A stretch of 64,000 nucleotides of DNA from Bradyrhizobium sp. SZCCT0153 (GCF_018129995.1 NZ_JAFCKS010000003.1:620001-684000), one strand, 5' to 3'; shown: positions 7,763 through 17,127, counted from the first letter of the stretch. Numbers and translations: made by a program. Notes: generated by a model from the letters alone, not told the origin.

Positions 7763-9508
7763 TCACGGCATTTCGGTCGCGGGAAGGGCGATGGTGAAGG
7801 TCGAGCCCTTGCCGGGGCCCTCGCTGTCGGCGGTCACTTCGCCGCCATGCATGTCGATAATACGCTTGACGATCGACAACCCAAGCCCCGTCGAGCTCTC
7901 GCCCGCGGTCGGTTTTGCCGACAGCCGCTGGAACCGGCCGAACAGGCGGCCGAGGTCTTCCGGCGACAGGCCGGCGCCCTCGTCGCTGACGCGGATGACG
8001 GTGTCGCCGCCCTCATGGCTGACGACGACGCCGATCTTGCCGCCGATCGGCGAGTATTTGATGGCGTTGCTGATGAGGTTGTCGATCGCCTCGCGGATGC
8101 GGTCGGTGTCGCACATGGTGACGATGTTGGACGGCGCGGTGACGCTGATCGCCTGCTGCTTGTTGACGGCGAGCGGCTGGTTGGCCTCGGCGACCTCCTT
8201 GACCAGGGCTGCGACGTCGACCGGCTCGCGGCGGATGGTGATGTCGAAGGCATCGGCCATCGCGTCCGAGATCAGGTGATCGACCATCGTGGTCAGGCGC
8301 TTGGTGGCGTCGCGGATGTGGTCGACCTGGGCGACCACTCCGCCTTCCGACGCGCCGGTCGAGATCAGCTCCTTCAACATCTCGGTGCGGCCGAGGATGA
8401 CGCCGAGCGGGTTCTTCAGGTCGTGCGCGACGGTGCCCAGAATCTCGTTCTTGAAGCCATTGGCACGCTGCAGCCGCAGCCATTGCGCCGAGAGGCGGCG
8501 GTTGGCCTGCATCAGGGCGCGGGTGCGCTGGGCGACGCGGTCCTCGAGCTGCGTGTTGGCAGCCTGGAGCTGCTGGTAGAGGATGACGTTGTCGAACGCG
8601 ATCGAGAGCCGGCTGGAGAAGATCTCGACCAGCGAGCGGTCGGTCTCGGACAGCTCGCGCTCGGCCTGGAGCAGCACCACCACCTCGCGGCCGCTTCCGG
8701 TGCGCAGATAGATCACGCTGCGATGGTCGGCGAATTCGTTCTTGCGGCGCTGGAAGGCGTCCTCCACCATCTGGCGCAGCTCCGGGTCGAGCGTCTTCGA
8801 CGTGGTCATGCCGATGAAGCGGCTGTAGCAGCCGCTCCCGGCGAGCACCGAGAGCTCGGGGTCGACGCCGCCATTGTCGCGCAGGACCAGTATGCCGGCG
8901 CAATCGACGTTGAGCAGCGAGGCGAGCTGGGTCAGCACGCCCTCGGCGAGCCGCTGCATCGACTTGAAGTCGTACAGCGTCGAGGCGGCGTCGATGATGA
9001 TCTCGAGCCCGCGCCGAGTCTGCAACATGCGCTCGAGCTGCTGGTAGGAGCGCAGTGCCGCGGTCAGCGACGTGAACAGCTTGTCGGCGGTGAGCTCGGT
9101 CTTGGCCTTGTAGTCGTTGATGTCGTACTGCACGATCACGCGCCGCTCGGGCGCCTGGCCCGGCTGGCCGGTGCGCAGGATGATGCGCACTGTCTCGTTC
9201 TTGAGCTCGTTGCGGATGAACTCGACGAGATCGAGGCCGGCGACATCGGTCTCCATGATGACGTCGAGCAGCACGGCGGCGATGTCGCTATGCGCGGCCA
9301 TCAGCTTGCGACCTTCCGCCGCGGAATGGGCCGACAGGATCTCCAGGCCCTGGCCGTTGAGGCTGTAGTCGGACAGCGCGAAGCGGGTGCCGTCGTGCAC
9401 GGCCTGATCGTCGTCGATGACGGCGATCTTCCATTTCCGGGCGTCCGTATCCTCCGACGCGCTACCGGTGTCGTCGATCAGGTGGAGGACATCGTCCTGT
9501 TCGGCCAT
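7763..9508 (-). CDS. Hybrid histidine kinase: N-terminal receiver, DUF3369, HisKA, HATPase
   Basis: About 581 residues and no membrane helix. The N-terminal receiver (about 25-150) has KIAVIDDDQAVHDG and the acceptor Asp in AVLLDVIMETD. A GAF-like DUF3369 sensor segment follows, then HisKA with the H-box VAHDLKNPLGVILG and an ATPase with N-box DNLISNAIKYSP, G1 DEGAGLSPEDLG and G2 GLGLSIVKRI. The ATG at 9508 is preferred over 9535 because GACGGGAC precedes it and the protein then starts MAEQDDVL. The gene begins inside the 3' end of the upstream kinase (31-base overlap), implying coupled translation. Confidence 0.9.
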   Translation of the reverse strand: MAEQDDVLHLIDDTGSASEDTDARKWKIAVIDDDQAVHDGTRFALSDYSLNGQGLEILSAHSAAEGRKLMAAHSDIAAVLLDVIMETDVAGLDLVEFIRNELKNETVRIILRTGQPGQAPERRVIVQYDINDYKAKTELTADKLFTSLTAALRSYQQLERMLQTRRGLEIIIDAASTLYDFKSMQRLAEGVLTQLASLLNVDCAGILVLRDNGGVDPELSVLAGSGCYSRFIGMTTSKTLDPELRQMVEDAFQRRKNEFADHRSVIYLRTGSGREVVVLLQAERELSETDRSLVEIFSSRLSIAFDNVILYQQLQAANTQLEDRVAQRTRALMQANRRLSAQWLRLQRANGFKNEILGTVAHDLKNPLGVILGRTEMLKELISTGASEGGVVAQVDHIRDATKRLTTMVDHLISDAMADAFDITIRREPVDVAALVKEVAEANQPLAVNKQQAISVTAPSNIVTMCDTDRIREAIDNLISNAIKYSPIGGKIGVVVSHEGGDTVIRVSDEGAGLSPEDLGRLFGRFQRLSAKPTAGESSTGLGLSIVKRIIDMHGGEVTADSEGPGKGSTFTIALPATEMP

Positions 9509-11556
9509 TGAGAAGTCCCGTCGGTCTCTGTGCATTGCGTGCCGCCCTTGGCGACCCGCGGCATGATAATGCGAAAAGTAGTGCCTTGTCCCAGCTTGGA
9601 TTCCAGCATCATGCGGCCGCCGAGCTGCTGGGTGACGAGGTTATAGACGATATGCAGGCCAAGTCCCGTGCCACCTTCATTGCGCCGGGTGGTAAAGAAT
9701 GGGTCAAAGGCCTGGCGCTGCACGTCGGGGGTCATGCCGGCCCCGTCATCGCTGAAGATGATCTCGACGTCGTCGGCCCCCCGCGGCCGCGCCGAGATCG
9801 TGATGGTACCGGCCCGGCCGTCGGCAAAGGCGTGGTTGGCGGCGTTGAGGAAGAGGTTGGTCAGGATCTGGCCGTAGGAGCCGGGGTAGCCGTCGAGCAG
9901 CAGCCCCTCCGGCATGTCGACCTGGAGCGTGGTCGGCGAGCGCTTCAGCACCGGGCGCAGGCTCGCGATGATCTGGTCGGTGGCTTCGCTCAAGGAAAAC
10001 TGCCGCCGCTCGGCATGCGAGCGGTCGACCGCGACCTGCTTGAACGACTGGATCAGTTCGCCGGCGCGCTGGAGGTTGCCGACCAGCTGCTGCGAGGCGT
10101 CGCGCGAGGACTGCACGAATTCCTCCAGCTGCGAGCGGCGCAGGCCGCCTTCGCCCTTGAGCTGGGCCTCGAACATCTCGGTGCGCCGGGCAAGGCTGGA
10201 CGCCACCGTGAGGCTGATGCCGATCGGGTTGTTGACCTCGTGCGCGACGCCGGCGACGAGGCCGCCGAGCGCCGCGAGCCGCTCGGCGTCGATCAGATTC
10301 TGCTGCGCGGCGTTGAGCTCGAGCAGCGCGCTCTCGGCCTTCTCCTTGGACGCGCGCAACTCGTCCTCGGTCTGGCGCTTGGCGATCGCGTTCTCGCGGA
10401 ACACTTCGACCGCGCGCGCCATGGCGCCGACCTCGTCGCGCGCCGTGATGCCCTGTACCTCGCGGTCGAGGTCGCCGAGCGTGATCGCGCGCATCGCCGC
10501 CATGATCTGCTGCAGCGGCAGCCGGATCGACAGCGCGATCAGCACGCCGGCGCTGAGGATGATGCCGAGGAAGATCACCGCGATCGACAGCACCCGCCGC
10601 GAAATATCGGCGAGCGCGCGGTCGAACGTCGCCTGCGCCTTCTGCTCGCGCTGGCGCATCTTGGTCGAGAGATCGTCGATGGCGCCGATGGCCTCGGCCT
10701 GGTTGGCGTCGATCGTGTTGCGCAGCAGCTCGGTGCGGCTCGTGAGCTGCTCGGAGAGCTTTGCGAAGCCCTCGCGCAGCGCGGCGGTGCGGGTCCCGAG
10801 CCGTTGCAGCGCCATCCTCTGCAGGTCGTTGTCGGCGAGATCGATCATCACGGGGACGGTCTTCTCGATCGTCTCGGTGTTGCGGCGCGCGTCGTCTGCC
10901 GCGCCCGATGACAGCGACAGATAATAGGAATTGGCCGCGACCAGCATCGCGGTGAAGGCCTCGCGCGACTTGCCGAGCGACGGCCAGATCAGCGCGTCGC
11001 GATGGCCGGTGGCGCCTTCGATGATGGAGTAGAGGCCGGCCATGTCCTTGGCCGGTCCCTGCACCTGCTCCTCATAGGTCTTGGCGATGGTGGCCTGGAC
11101 GCTGCGCAGCTCGCCAAAGCCGTTGAGGAAGCGGTCGGTGGTGCGCTCCAGCTCCTCGACCGAGCCCGACAGCATCGGGTCCTTGGCGGCGCGGTTGGTC
11201 AGCGTGCCCAGCACCGCCTCGCGCAGCAGCAGAATTTCGGCGAACAGGTCCGGGCTCGGCTGGTTGATGTAGCGGTGGATCAGATTGTGCAGCCGCCCGG
11301 TCTCGCTTTCGAGCAGCGCCAGAATCCGGTCGGATTCACGCACCTGGCGCACGTCGTCCCAGGCCGAGCCCAGCACCTGCGAGCCGTTCCAGATCAGCGC
11401 GACCAGCACCACCACCACGGCGGAATTCAGCGCCGCGATCGACAGGATGCGCCAGCGGATCGGCACCGCGCGGAGCACGCCGACGAGCCGCGCGCGCAGC
11501 CGCCCGATCGGGCTGGGCGGCCTGTCTGCGTGCTCGCTGTGTCCAAGCCCGGGCAA
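9478..11556 (-). CDS. Membrane sensor histidine kinase with HAMP domain
   Basis: 692 residues. TM1 is near residues 37-58 (SIAALNSAVVVVLVALIW), followed by a helical periplasmic sensor of about 270 residues, TM2 near 325-347, HAMP (LPLQQIMAAMRAITLGDLDR), a coiled coil, the H-box VAGVAHEVNNPIG, N-box NLFLNAANHAF, and GGTGLGLHIVYNL. The start appears to be TTG (11554-11556) with GAGG just upstream; no nearby in-frame ATG exists. Only six bases separate it from the binding-protein gene. The periplasmic domain may read the binding protein's ligand state. Confidence 0.9.
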   Translation of the reverse strand: MPGLGHSEHADRPPSPIGRLRARLVGVLRAVPIRWRILSIAALNSAVVVVLVALIWNGSQVLGSAWDDVRQVRESDRILALLESETGRLHNLIHRYINQPSPDLFAEILLLREAVLGTLTNRAAKDPMLSGSVEELERTTDRFLNGFGELRSVQATIAKTYEEQVQGPAKDMAGLYSIIEGATGHRDALIWPSLGKSREAFTAMLVAANSYYLSLSSGAADDARRNTETIEKTVPVMIDLADNDLQRMALQRLGTRTAALREGFAKLSEQLTSRTELLRNTIDANQAEAIGAIDDLSTKMRQREQKAQATFDRALADISRRVLSIAVIFLGIILSAGVLIALSIRLPLQQIMAAMRAITLGDLDREVQGITARDEVGAMARAVEVFRENAIAKRQTEDELRASKEKAESALLELNAAQQNLIDAERLAALGGLVAGVAHEVNNPIGISLTVASSLARRTEMFEAQLKGEGGLRRSQLEEFVQSSRDASQQLVGNLQRAGELIQSFKQVAVDRSHAERRQFSLSEATDQIIASLRPVLKRSPTTLQVDMPEGLLLDGYPGSYGQILTNLFLNAANHAFADGRAGTITISARPRGADDVEIIFSDDGAGMTPDVQRQAFDPFFTTRRNEGGTGLGLHIVYNLVTQQLGGRMMLESKLGQGTTFRIIMPRVAKGGTQCTETDGTSQWPNRTMSST

Positions 11557-11562
11557 GAGGCC

Positions 11563-12558
11563 TCACTCCACCTTGCGGATGCGTTCGATCAAAGCGGCGG
11601 CGGCGGGATCGCGCTCGGCCCCGACATAGATCCCGACCATCGCGTCCTCGAACGGCTTGCGGTCGATGTCCCTGACGATGGTGACGCCCGCCTCCTGCGC
11701 CGTGCGCTGCGACTGCTCCTCGAGGTCGCGCCATTTCTCGCGCATGAAGCGGCTGGAGCGCTGGGCGGCCTCCCTGAAGATGGTCTGGTCGTCGGCCGAC
11801 AGGCTCTTCCAGGCCTTCAGCGAGATCACCAGCACTTCGGGGCTCATCGTGTGCTCGGTGAGCGCGAGGTAGCCGGCATGTTTGTAATGGTCTGTCGTCA
11901 CGAAGGATGGCCAGTTGTTTTCGGCGCCGTCGATCAGGTGGTTGGCAAGCCCGGCGAGCACCTGCCCATAGGGCATCTCGACCGGCTCCGCGCCGAGCGA
12001 GCGGATCATCTGGCTCATCAACTCCGACTGCTGCACCCGGATCCGCAATCCCTTGAGGTCCGCGATGCTCCTGACCGGGCGGACGCCGTTGTAGATCGAC
12101 CGCGCGCCGGAATCGTAGAAGGCGAGCCCGACGAAGCCGTAGGGCTCGAAGCTGTTCAGGATCTCGCTGCCGATCGGCCCGTCCAGCACCTTCTGCATGT
12201 GCTCGATGGACCGGAACAGGAACGGCATCGCAAGCACGTTCATCGCCGGAACGAAGTTGCCGATCAGCGCGACATTGGTCCGGTTGAGGTCGATCGCGCC
12301 GGCCCGGGTCTGCTCGATGGTCTCCTTCTCCTCGCCGAGCTGGCGGGAATGAAATACCTTGATCTCGTGCCGGCCTCCGGTGCGCTCGGCGATCAGGGCG
12401 CCCATGTAGCGCAGCGCCTGCACGGTGGGGTAATCCTCGGTCTGGGTGTCGGCAGCGCGGAATTCGCGCGCAACGGCGCCCGTCGCGCAGATGGCGATCA
12501 GAAGCGCGACGAAAACCACCCCGGTCCGCGAAAATTCGGCACGGTTCAACACTGGCAC
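11563..12558 (-). CDS. TRAP-type (DctP-family) solute-binding protein, probably sensory
   Basis: About 331 residues with a signal peptide (VVFVALLIAICATGAVA) and the DctP fold: FHSRQLGEEKETIEQTRAGA near residue 75, a conserved RS(I)YNGVRPV region and GADNxW-like GAENNWPSF. A GTG at 12558 is taken as the start because GAGGGG lies four bases upstream of it; TTG at 12564 is the alternative. No DctQ or DctM membrane subunits are encoded nearby. The two kinases and response regulator follow directly, so this protein is more likely the sensory input of that signalling system than part of a transporter. Confidence 0.88.
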   Translation of the reverse strand: MPVLNRAEFSRTGVVFVALLIAICATGAVAREFRAADTQTEDYPTVQALRYMGALIAERTGGRHEIKVFHSRQLGEEKETIEQTRAGAIDLNRTNVALIGNFVPAMNVLAMPFLFRSIEHMQKVLDGPIGSEILNSFEPYGFVGLAFYDSGARSIYNGVRPVRSIADLKGLRIRVQQSELMSQMIRSLGAEPVEMPYGQVLAGLANHLIDGAENNWPSFVTTDHYKHAGYLALTEHTMSPEVLVISLKAWKSLSADDQTIFREAAQRSSRFMREKWRDLEEQSQRTAQEAGVTIVRDIDRKPFEDAMVGIYVGAERDPAAAALIERIRKVE

Positions 12559-12720
12559 ACTCAACCCCTCAGTGGTGGAGTCTATGGCGGGAGCAAAAGG
12601 TTCAATGCAATCTAGCAGATGGTTAAGGGAAGGCCATCCCGCCGGGCGCCACGGCGTAATTGTGCGGCGCGGCCGGCGCGCATTCCCGGTTGAAACTGGA
12701 AATGCCGCGCCGTAAGCAGG

Positions 12721-14085
12721 ATGCGTCGCCTTTTGCCGCGCGACACGGAAACAGCCATCGTGATTTCAGCATTGCGCTTTTTGCAGGTCGTTGCCGCCGC
12801 CGCGGCCTTTACGTTCTCCGCGCAGGCAAACGCCGCCACCGACATCGCACTGTGGCACGCCATGTCGGGCGAACTCGGCAAGCAGCTCGACAAGCTCACC
12901 TCCGACTTCAATGCCTCGCAGTCCGACTACCGCATCGTGCCGAGCTACAAGGGCAACTACACCGAAACGGTGACGGCGGCGATCTTCGCCTTCCGCTCGC
13001 GCAGCCAGCCCGCGATCGTGCAGGTCAACGAGGTTGCCACCGCCACCATGACCGCGGCCAAGGGCGCGATCTATCCGGTGTTCAGCCTGATGCGCGACCA
13101 GGGCGAGCCGTTCTCGCTCAACGATTACCTTCCCGCCGTATCCGGCTATTACACCGATGCGGCCGGCAATCTGTTGTCGTTCCCGTTCAACTCGTCGACG
13201 CCGATCCTCTACTACAACAAGACCATGTTCCGCGATGCGAGCCTCGACCCGGAGACGCCGCCGAAGACCTGGCCGGAGCTCGGTGCGGCTGCAAAGCGCC
13301 TGCGCGACCGCGGCGCCGTATGCGGCTTCACCACGTCCTGGCCGTCATGGATCCATGTCGAGAACTTTTCGGCATTTCACAATCTGCCGCTCGCAACCCG
13401 CACGAACGGCTTTGCCGGGTTGGATGCCGAGCTGACGATCAACAATCCGGTCGTCGTCAAACACGTTGCCCAGCTCGCCGAATGGCAGAAGACAAAACTG
13501 TTCGACTACAGCGGCCGCGGCCAGTCGGCCGAGCCGCGCTTCCAGAACGGCGAATGCGGCATCTTCATCGGTTCCTCGGCGACGCGCGCCGACATCAAGG
13601 CGAACTCGAAATTCGAGATCGGCTACGGCATGATGCCGTACTGGCCCGACGTGAAGGGCGCGCCGCAGAACTCGATCATCGGCGGCGCCACGCTGTGGGT
13701 GCTGCGCGACCGCCCGCGCGAGGAATACAAGGGCGTGGCGCGATTCTTCGCCTATCTGTCGCAGCCCGGCGTGCAGGCCGCCTGGCACCAGAACACCGGC
13801 TATCTGCCGGTCACCCGCGCCGCCTTCGAGCTGACGCGCGCGCAGGGTTTTTACGAGCGTACCCCGGGCTCCGCGATCTCGTTCGAGGAGATCACGCTGC
13901 ATCCGCCGACCGAGAATTCGAAGGGCATCCGGCTCGGCTCCTTCGTGCTGATCCGCGGCGCCATCGAGGACGAGCTGGAGCAGGCCTTTGCCGGCCACAA
14001 GAGCGCGCAGGAAGCGCTCGATTCCGCGGTCGAGCGCGGCAACAAGCTGCTGCGCCAGTTCGAGCGCGCCAGCCCGGACCGGTAG
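12721..14085 (+). CDS. Extracellular ABC solute-binding protein, UgpB-like
   Basis: 454 residues, family-1 extracellular binding protein. After a signal peptide ending near AQANA it reads TDIALWHAMSGELGKQLDKL, then YKGNYTETV and NEVATATM, all close to the glycerol-3-phosphate-binding protein UgpB. C-terminal GGATLWVLRDRP and TGYLPVT also fit. The ATG at 12721 abuts a weak ribosome site; GTG at 12760 would give a cleaner signal peptide and is a real alternative. No ugpA, ugpE or ugpC follow, so it is an orphan. It is divergent from the TRAP-protein/kinase operon and may be its target. Confidence 0.85.
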   Translation: MRRLLPRDTETAIVISALRFLQVVAAAAAFTFSAQANAATDIALWHAMSGELGKQLDKLTSDFNASQSDYRIVPSYKGNYTETVTAAIFAFRSRSQPAIVQVNEVATATMTAAKGAIYPVFSLMRDQGEPFSLNDYLPAVSGYYTDAAGNLLSFPFNSSTPILYYNKTMFRDASLDPETPPKTWPELGAAAKRLRDRGAVCGFTTSWPSWIHVENFSAFHNLPLATRTNGFAGLDAELTINNPVVVKHVAQLAEWQKTKLFDYSGRGQSAEPRFQNGECGIFIGSSATRADIKANSKFEIGYGMMPYWPDVKGAPQNSIIGGATLWVLRDRPREEYKGVARFFAYLSQPGVQAAWHQNTGYLPVTRAAFELTRAQGFYERTPGSAISFEEITLHPPTENSKGIRLGSFVLIRGAIEDELEQAFAGHKSAQEALDSAVERGNKLLRQFERASPDR

Positions 14086-14124
14086 CATGTCGCGATTAGA
14101 TGTCGCTGCCGCCGCGAACGCGGT

Positions 14125-14250
14125 GCGCTCCCTCCCCCGCTTGCGGGGAAGGGTTGGGGAGAGGGTGTCTCCGCAACGGGATAATCGCCAGGAGGAGAGA
14201 ACCCCGACCCGGCGCTTCGCGCCGACCTCCCCCGCAAGCGCGAGAGGTGC
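14125..14250. repeat. Palindromic intergenic repeat, family A (diverged copy)
   Basis: Left arm GCGCTCCCTCCCCCGCTTGC runs to about 14166 and the complementary right arm (GACCTCCCCCGCAAGC) ends near 14250, with about 35 bp between. Same element as at 5720 and 17161 but with more mismatches. It lies between two plus-strand genes. Confidence 0.75.
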
Positions 14251-14268
14251 ACCGTCTGCCTGGTTTGC

Positions 14269-15267
14269 ATGGAATCAATCAAAACCCGCCTGGCTGAGCG
14301 GGCGCCCGTGACCAAAGCCACTTTGCACGAGCTCCCTCAGCTCGACGATGCAGCCAGCTTTCGCGCCTTTCGCTCGGACCCGCAGCAATGGCTCCCCATC
14401 GCACTCGACATCGCGCGTAGCCACGGTCTTAATACCAGTGCGCCGCACGTATTCTCGACCGGCACCAATCTCGTCGTCGGCCTCGGCGAAAGGCTGATCC
14501 TGAAGATTTTCCCGCCGCTGCTGCGCGCGCAATTCGTCTCCGAGCGCGGATCGCTGACGCAGCTTGCCGGCCGCCTTCCTCTGCCAATCCCCGAGATCGT
14601 CGCGGGTGGGACACGCGACGGCTGGCCCTATCTGATCATCACCCGTCTTGCCGGCACGCTCGGCTCGGAGGTTTGGCCGCAACTCGCCGAAGCGCAGAAG
14701 GAACGCCTGCTGCGCCAGATCGGCGAGACCATCGCGGCCGTGCAGTGCGCGCCGCTCGGCCCGCTCGCGCACATCGAACCACGCTGGCACGACTTCATGC
14801 GCGCCCAGATGCAGGGATGCAAGGCGCGGCACACGCGTCTCGGCCTTGCGCCCCAATTCCTTGCCGGCCTCGACGATCTCCTGCGCGACGCGGCCGCGCT
14901 GATCCCGATGGATGCGCCGCCGGTGATTTTGATCGGCGAATACATTCCGGAGAACTTTCTGCTCGCCTGCGATGACGGCCAATGGTCGCTGGCCGGACTG
15001 TTCGACTTCGGCGACGTTTTGGCGGGATGGCGCGACTACGATCTGCTCGGCCCCAGCGCCTTCATGGCGGCCGGCCGGCCGGGGAGGGTCCGCAGCCTGC
15101 TTGAAGGTTTTGGCTATGCGAAGCTGGATTTCGCACTCAAGCGCCGGCTGATGGCCCTGATGCTGCTGCACCGCGCCAGCGACCTCAACAGCCACGTCTG
15201 CATCGAGGGCTGGCAGGAGCAGGCGCGTGATCTGATCGAGCTTCAGGAGTTGATCTGGCGGGGGTGA
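14269..15267 (+). CDS. APH-fold phosphotransferase with altered catalytic loop
   Basis: 332 residues related to aminoglycoside/choline kinase-like enzymes. The N-lobe has FSTGTNLVVGLGERLILKIF with the ATP-binding Lys near residue 83. The metal-binding DFGD is near 246 in LFDFGDVLAGWRDYDLLGP. The catalytic loop, normally HGDxxxxN, reads IGEYIPEN: the His is lost and the catalytic Asp is Glu. Hygromycin-type kinases also carry Glu here, so activity is not excluded. The substrate is unknown and a drug-resistance role should not be assumed. It stands alone between two repeat-rich spacers. Confidence 0.75.
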   Translation: MESIKTRLAERAPVTKATLHELPQLDDAASFRAFRSDPQQWLPIALDIARSHGLNTSAPHVFSTGTNLVVGLGERLILKIFPPLLRAQFVSERGSLTQLAGRLPLPIPEIVAGGTRDGWPYLIITRLAGTLGSEVWPQLAEAQKERLLRQIGETIAAVQCAPLGPLAHIEPRWHDFMRAQMQGCKARHTRLGLAPQFLAGLDDLLRDAAALIPMDAPPVILIGEYIPENFLLACDDGQWSLAGLFDFGDVLAGWRDYDLLGPSAFMAAGRPGRVRSLLEGFGYAKLDFALKRRLMALMLLHRASDLNSHVCIEGWQEQARDLIELQELIWRG

Positions 15268-15446
15268 AGCAGGTCCCGGTTCTTGCTTAATTCGAAAGCG
15301 CCCCATTTTGTCGCCTAATTTAAGAGCAAAATCGTCTCTTTGTATGCAATTGAAGGGGCTGCTTAAAATATGACCTGCGTGGCAAAAGGCCGATAATTCT
15401 TTATATATCAGCGTGTTAATGGCCGGATTAGCGTCCCGCTAAGTTT

Positions 15447-15461
15447 TGGCACGAACTTTGC
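15447..15461 (+). promoter_or_regulatory. Sigma-54 (-24/-12) promoter of the transporter/atzGEH operon
   Basis: TGGCAC, five bases, TTGC: an exact match to the core RpoN consensus. The -12 element ends 43 bases before the ATG at 15505, leaving a leader of about 30 bases. RpoN promoters need an enhancer-binding activator such as NtrC. A nearly identical element precedes the allophanate hydrolase gene. Together they point to nitrogen control of this block. Confidence 0.8.
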
Positions 15462-15504
15462 GAATCCAGTTCCAACCAGAAACTTTTTGAGTTGGAGCCG
15501 TTTC

Positions 15505-17127
15505 ATGAAACGCCGCGATTTCCTCAAGTCCGCCACCGGATTGGCCGCAGGCGCGGCGCTTCCGGCCATGCCGTCGGTGATTTCGTCCGCCCAGGCGGAC
15601 GCGCGTTCGGAGACGCTGCTGATCGTCTCGGAGGGCGGGCCCAACAATCTCGACATCCACGGCGTCGGCACCAACGTGCCCGGCTATGAAGTGTCCTGGA
15701 ATTGCTATGACCGGCTGATCAGCCACGAGATGAAGAGCGGTCCCGGCGGCGTGCCCTATTACGACCGCGACAAGTTCAAGGGCGAGCTCGCCGAGGACAT
15801 GAAGATCGACGACATGTCGGTCACCTTCAAGCTGAAGAAGAACGCCAAATTCCATGACGGCGCGCCCGTCACCGCCAAGGACGTGAAGTGGTCGCTCGAT
15901 CGCGCCGTCAGCGTCGGCGGCTTCCCGACCTTCCAGATGAGCGCGGGCTCGCTGACCAAGCCGGAGCAGTTCGTCGTGATCGACGACCACACCGTGCGCG
16001 TGGATTTCCTGAAGAAGGACAGGCTGACGATTCCCGATCTCGCCGTCATCGTGCCCTGCATCATCAATTCCGAGCTGGTGAAGAAGAACGCCAGCGAGAA
16101 GGACCCCTGGGGCCTCGAATACACCAAGCAGCAGACCGCGGGTTCCGGCGCCTACAAGGTGACGAAGTGGACTGCCGGCACCGAAGTGGTGATGGAGCGC
16201 AACGAGGATTGGGTCGGGGGGCCCCTGCCGAAGATCAAGCGCGTGATCTGGCGCATGGTGCCGCAGGCCGGAAACCGCCGCGCGCTCCTGGAGCGCGGCG
16301 ACGCCGACATCTCCTACGAGCTGCCGAACAAGGATTTCCAGGAGATGAAGGCGAACGGCAAGCTCAACGTCGTGTCGCTGCCGTTCTCCAACGGCATCCA
16401 GTATATCGGCATGAACGTCACCAAGCCGCCGTTCGACAATCCCAAGGTCCGTCAGGCGGTCACCTATGCGCTTCCCTATCAGAAGATCATGGACGCGGTG
16501 ATGTTCGGTCTGGCGAACCCGATGTTCGGCGCACCCAAGGACAAGCCGACCGAAGTGGCCTGGCCGCAACCGCACAAGTACAACACCGACATGGAGAAGG
16601 CGAAGGCACTGATGGCCGAGGCCGGCCACGCCAACGGCTTCGAGACCACGATCTCGTTCGACCTGAATTTCGCCGGCGTCAACGAGCCGCTCTGCGTGCT
16701 GGTGCAGGAATCGCTCGCGCAGATCGGCATCAAGACCACCATCAACAAGGTGCCCGGCGCCAACTGGCGCACCGAGCTGAACAAGAAGGAAATGCCGCTC
16801 TTCACCAACGTGTTCTCGGGCTGGCTCGATTACCCCGAGTACTTCTTCTACTGGTGCTATCACGGCAACAATTCCGTATTCAACACCATGAGCTACAAGT
16901 CGGCGGAGATGGACAAGCTGATCGACGGCGCGCGCACCGCCGCCGCCATCGCCGACAAGGCGACCTACGATGCCGACGTGAAGGGCTTTGTCGATCTCGC
17001 CTTTACCGACATCCCGCGCATCCCGCTGTACCAGCCCTTCGTCAACGTCGCGATGCAGAAGAACATCAGCGGCTACCAATACTGGTTCCACCGCCGCTTG
17101 GATTATCGCGCGATGGCAAAGGGGTGA
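15505..17127 (+). CDS. Peptide/nickel-type ABC transporter substrate-binding protein
   Basis: 540 residues, SBP family 5 (DppA/OppA-like). It starts with a twin-arginine signal (MKRRDFLKSATGLAAGAALP), so it is probably exported folded. Family features include the WNCYDRLISHE region, FKLKKNAKFHDGAPVTAKDV near residue 105 and YNTDMEKAKALMAEAG near 360. GGAG lies seven bases before the ATG at 15505. It is the first gene of a transporter operon continuing to 21237 and into atzG/E/H-like genes. The likely ligand is a ureide-type nitrogen compound rather than a peptide; this is inference from context. Confidence 0.9.
   Translation: MKRRDFLKSATGLAAGAALPAMPSVISSAQADARSETLLIVSEGGPNNLDIHGVGTNVPGYEVSWNCYDRLISHEMKSGPGGVPYYDRDKFKGELAEDMKIDDMSVTFKLKKNAKFHDGAPVTAKDVKWSLDRAVSVGGFPTFQMSAGSLTKPEQFVVIDDHTVRVDFLKKDRLTIPDLAVIVPCIINSELVKKNASEKDPWGLEYTKQQTAGSGAYKVTKWTAGTEVVMERNEDWVGGPLPKIKRVIWRMVPQAGNRRALLERGDADISYELPNKDFQEMKANGKLNVVSLPFSNGIQYIGMNVTKPPFDNPKVRQAVTYALPYQKIMDAVMFGLANPMFGAPKDKPTEVAWPQPHKYNTDMEKAKALMAEAGHANGFETTISFDLNFAGVNEPLCVLVQESLAQIGIKTTINKVPGANWRTELNKKEMPLFTNVFSGWLDYPEYFFYWCYHGNNSVFNTMSYKSAEMDKLIDGARTAAAIADKATYDADVKGFVDLAFTDIPRIPLYQPFVNVAMQKNISGYQYWFHRRLDYRAMAKG

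Noticed and set aside
7730..9511. 593-codon open frame on the plus strand opposite the soluble kinase
   Set aside because: It is the antisense shadow of a high-GC gene: composition is rich in D, H, R, V, with no ribosome site and no domain, while the minus strand has full kinase motifs.
14269..15267. Calling the APH-fold gene an aminoglycoside resistance gene
   Set aside because: The catalytic loop is altered and there is no resistance context; the family is broad and its substrates vary.
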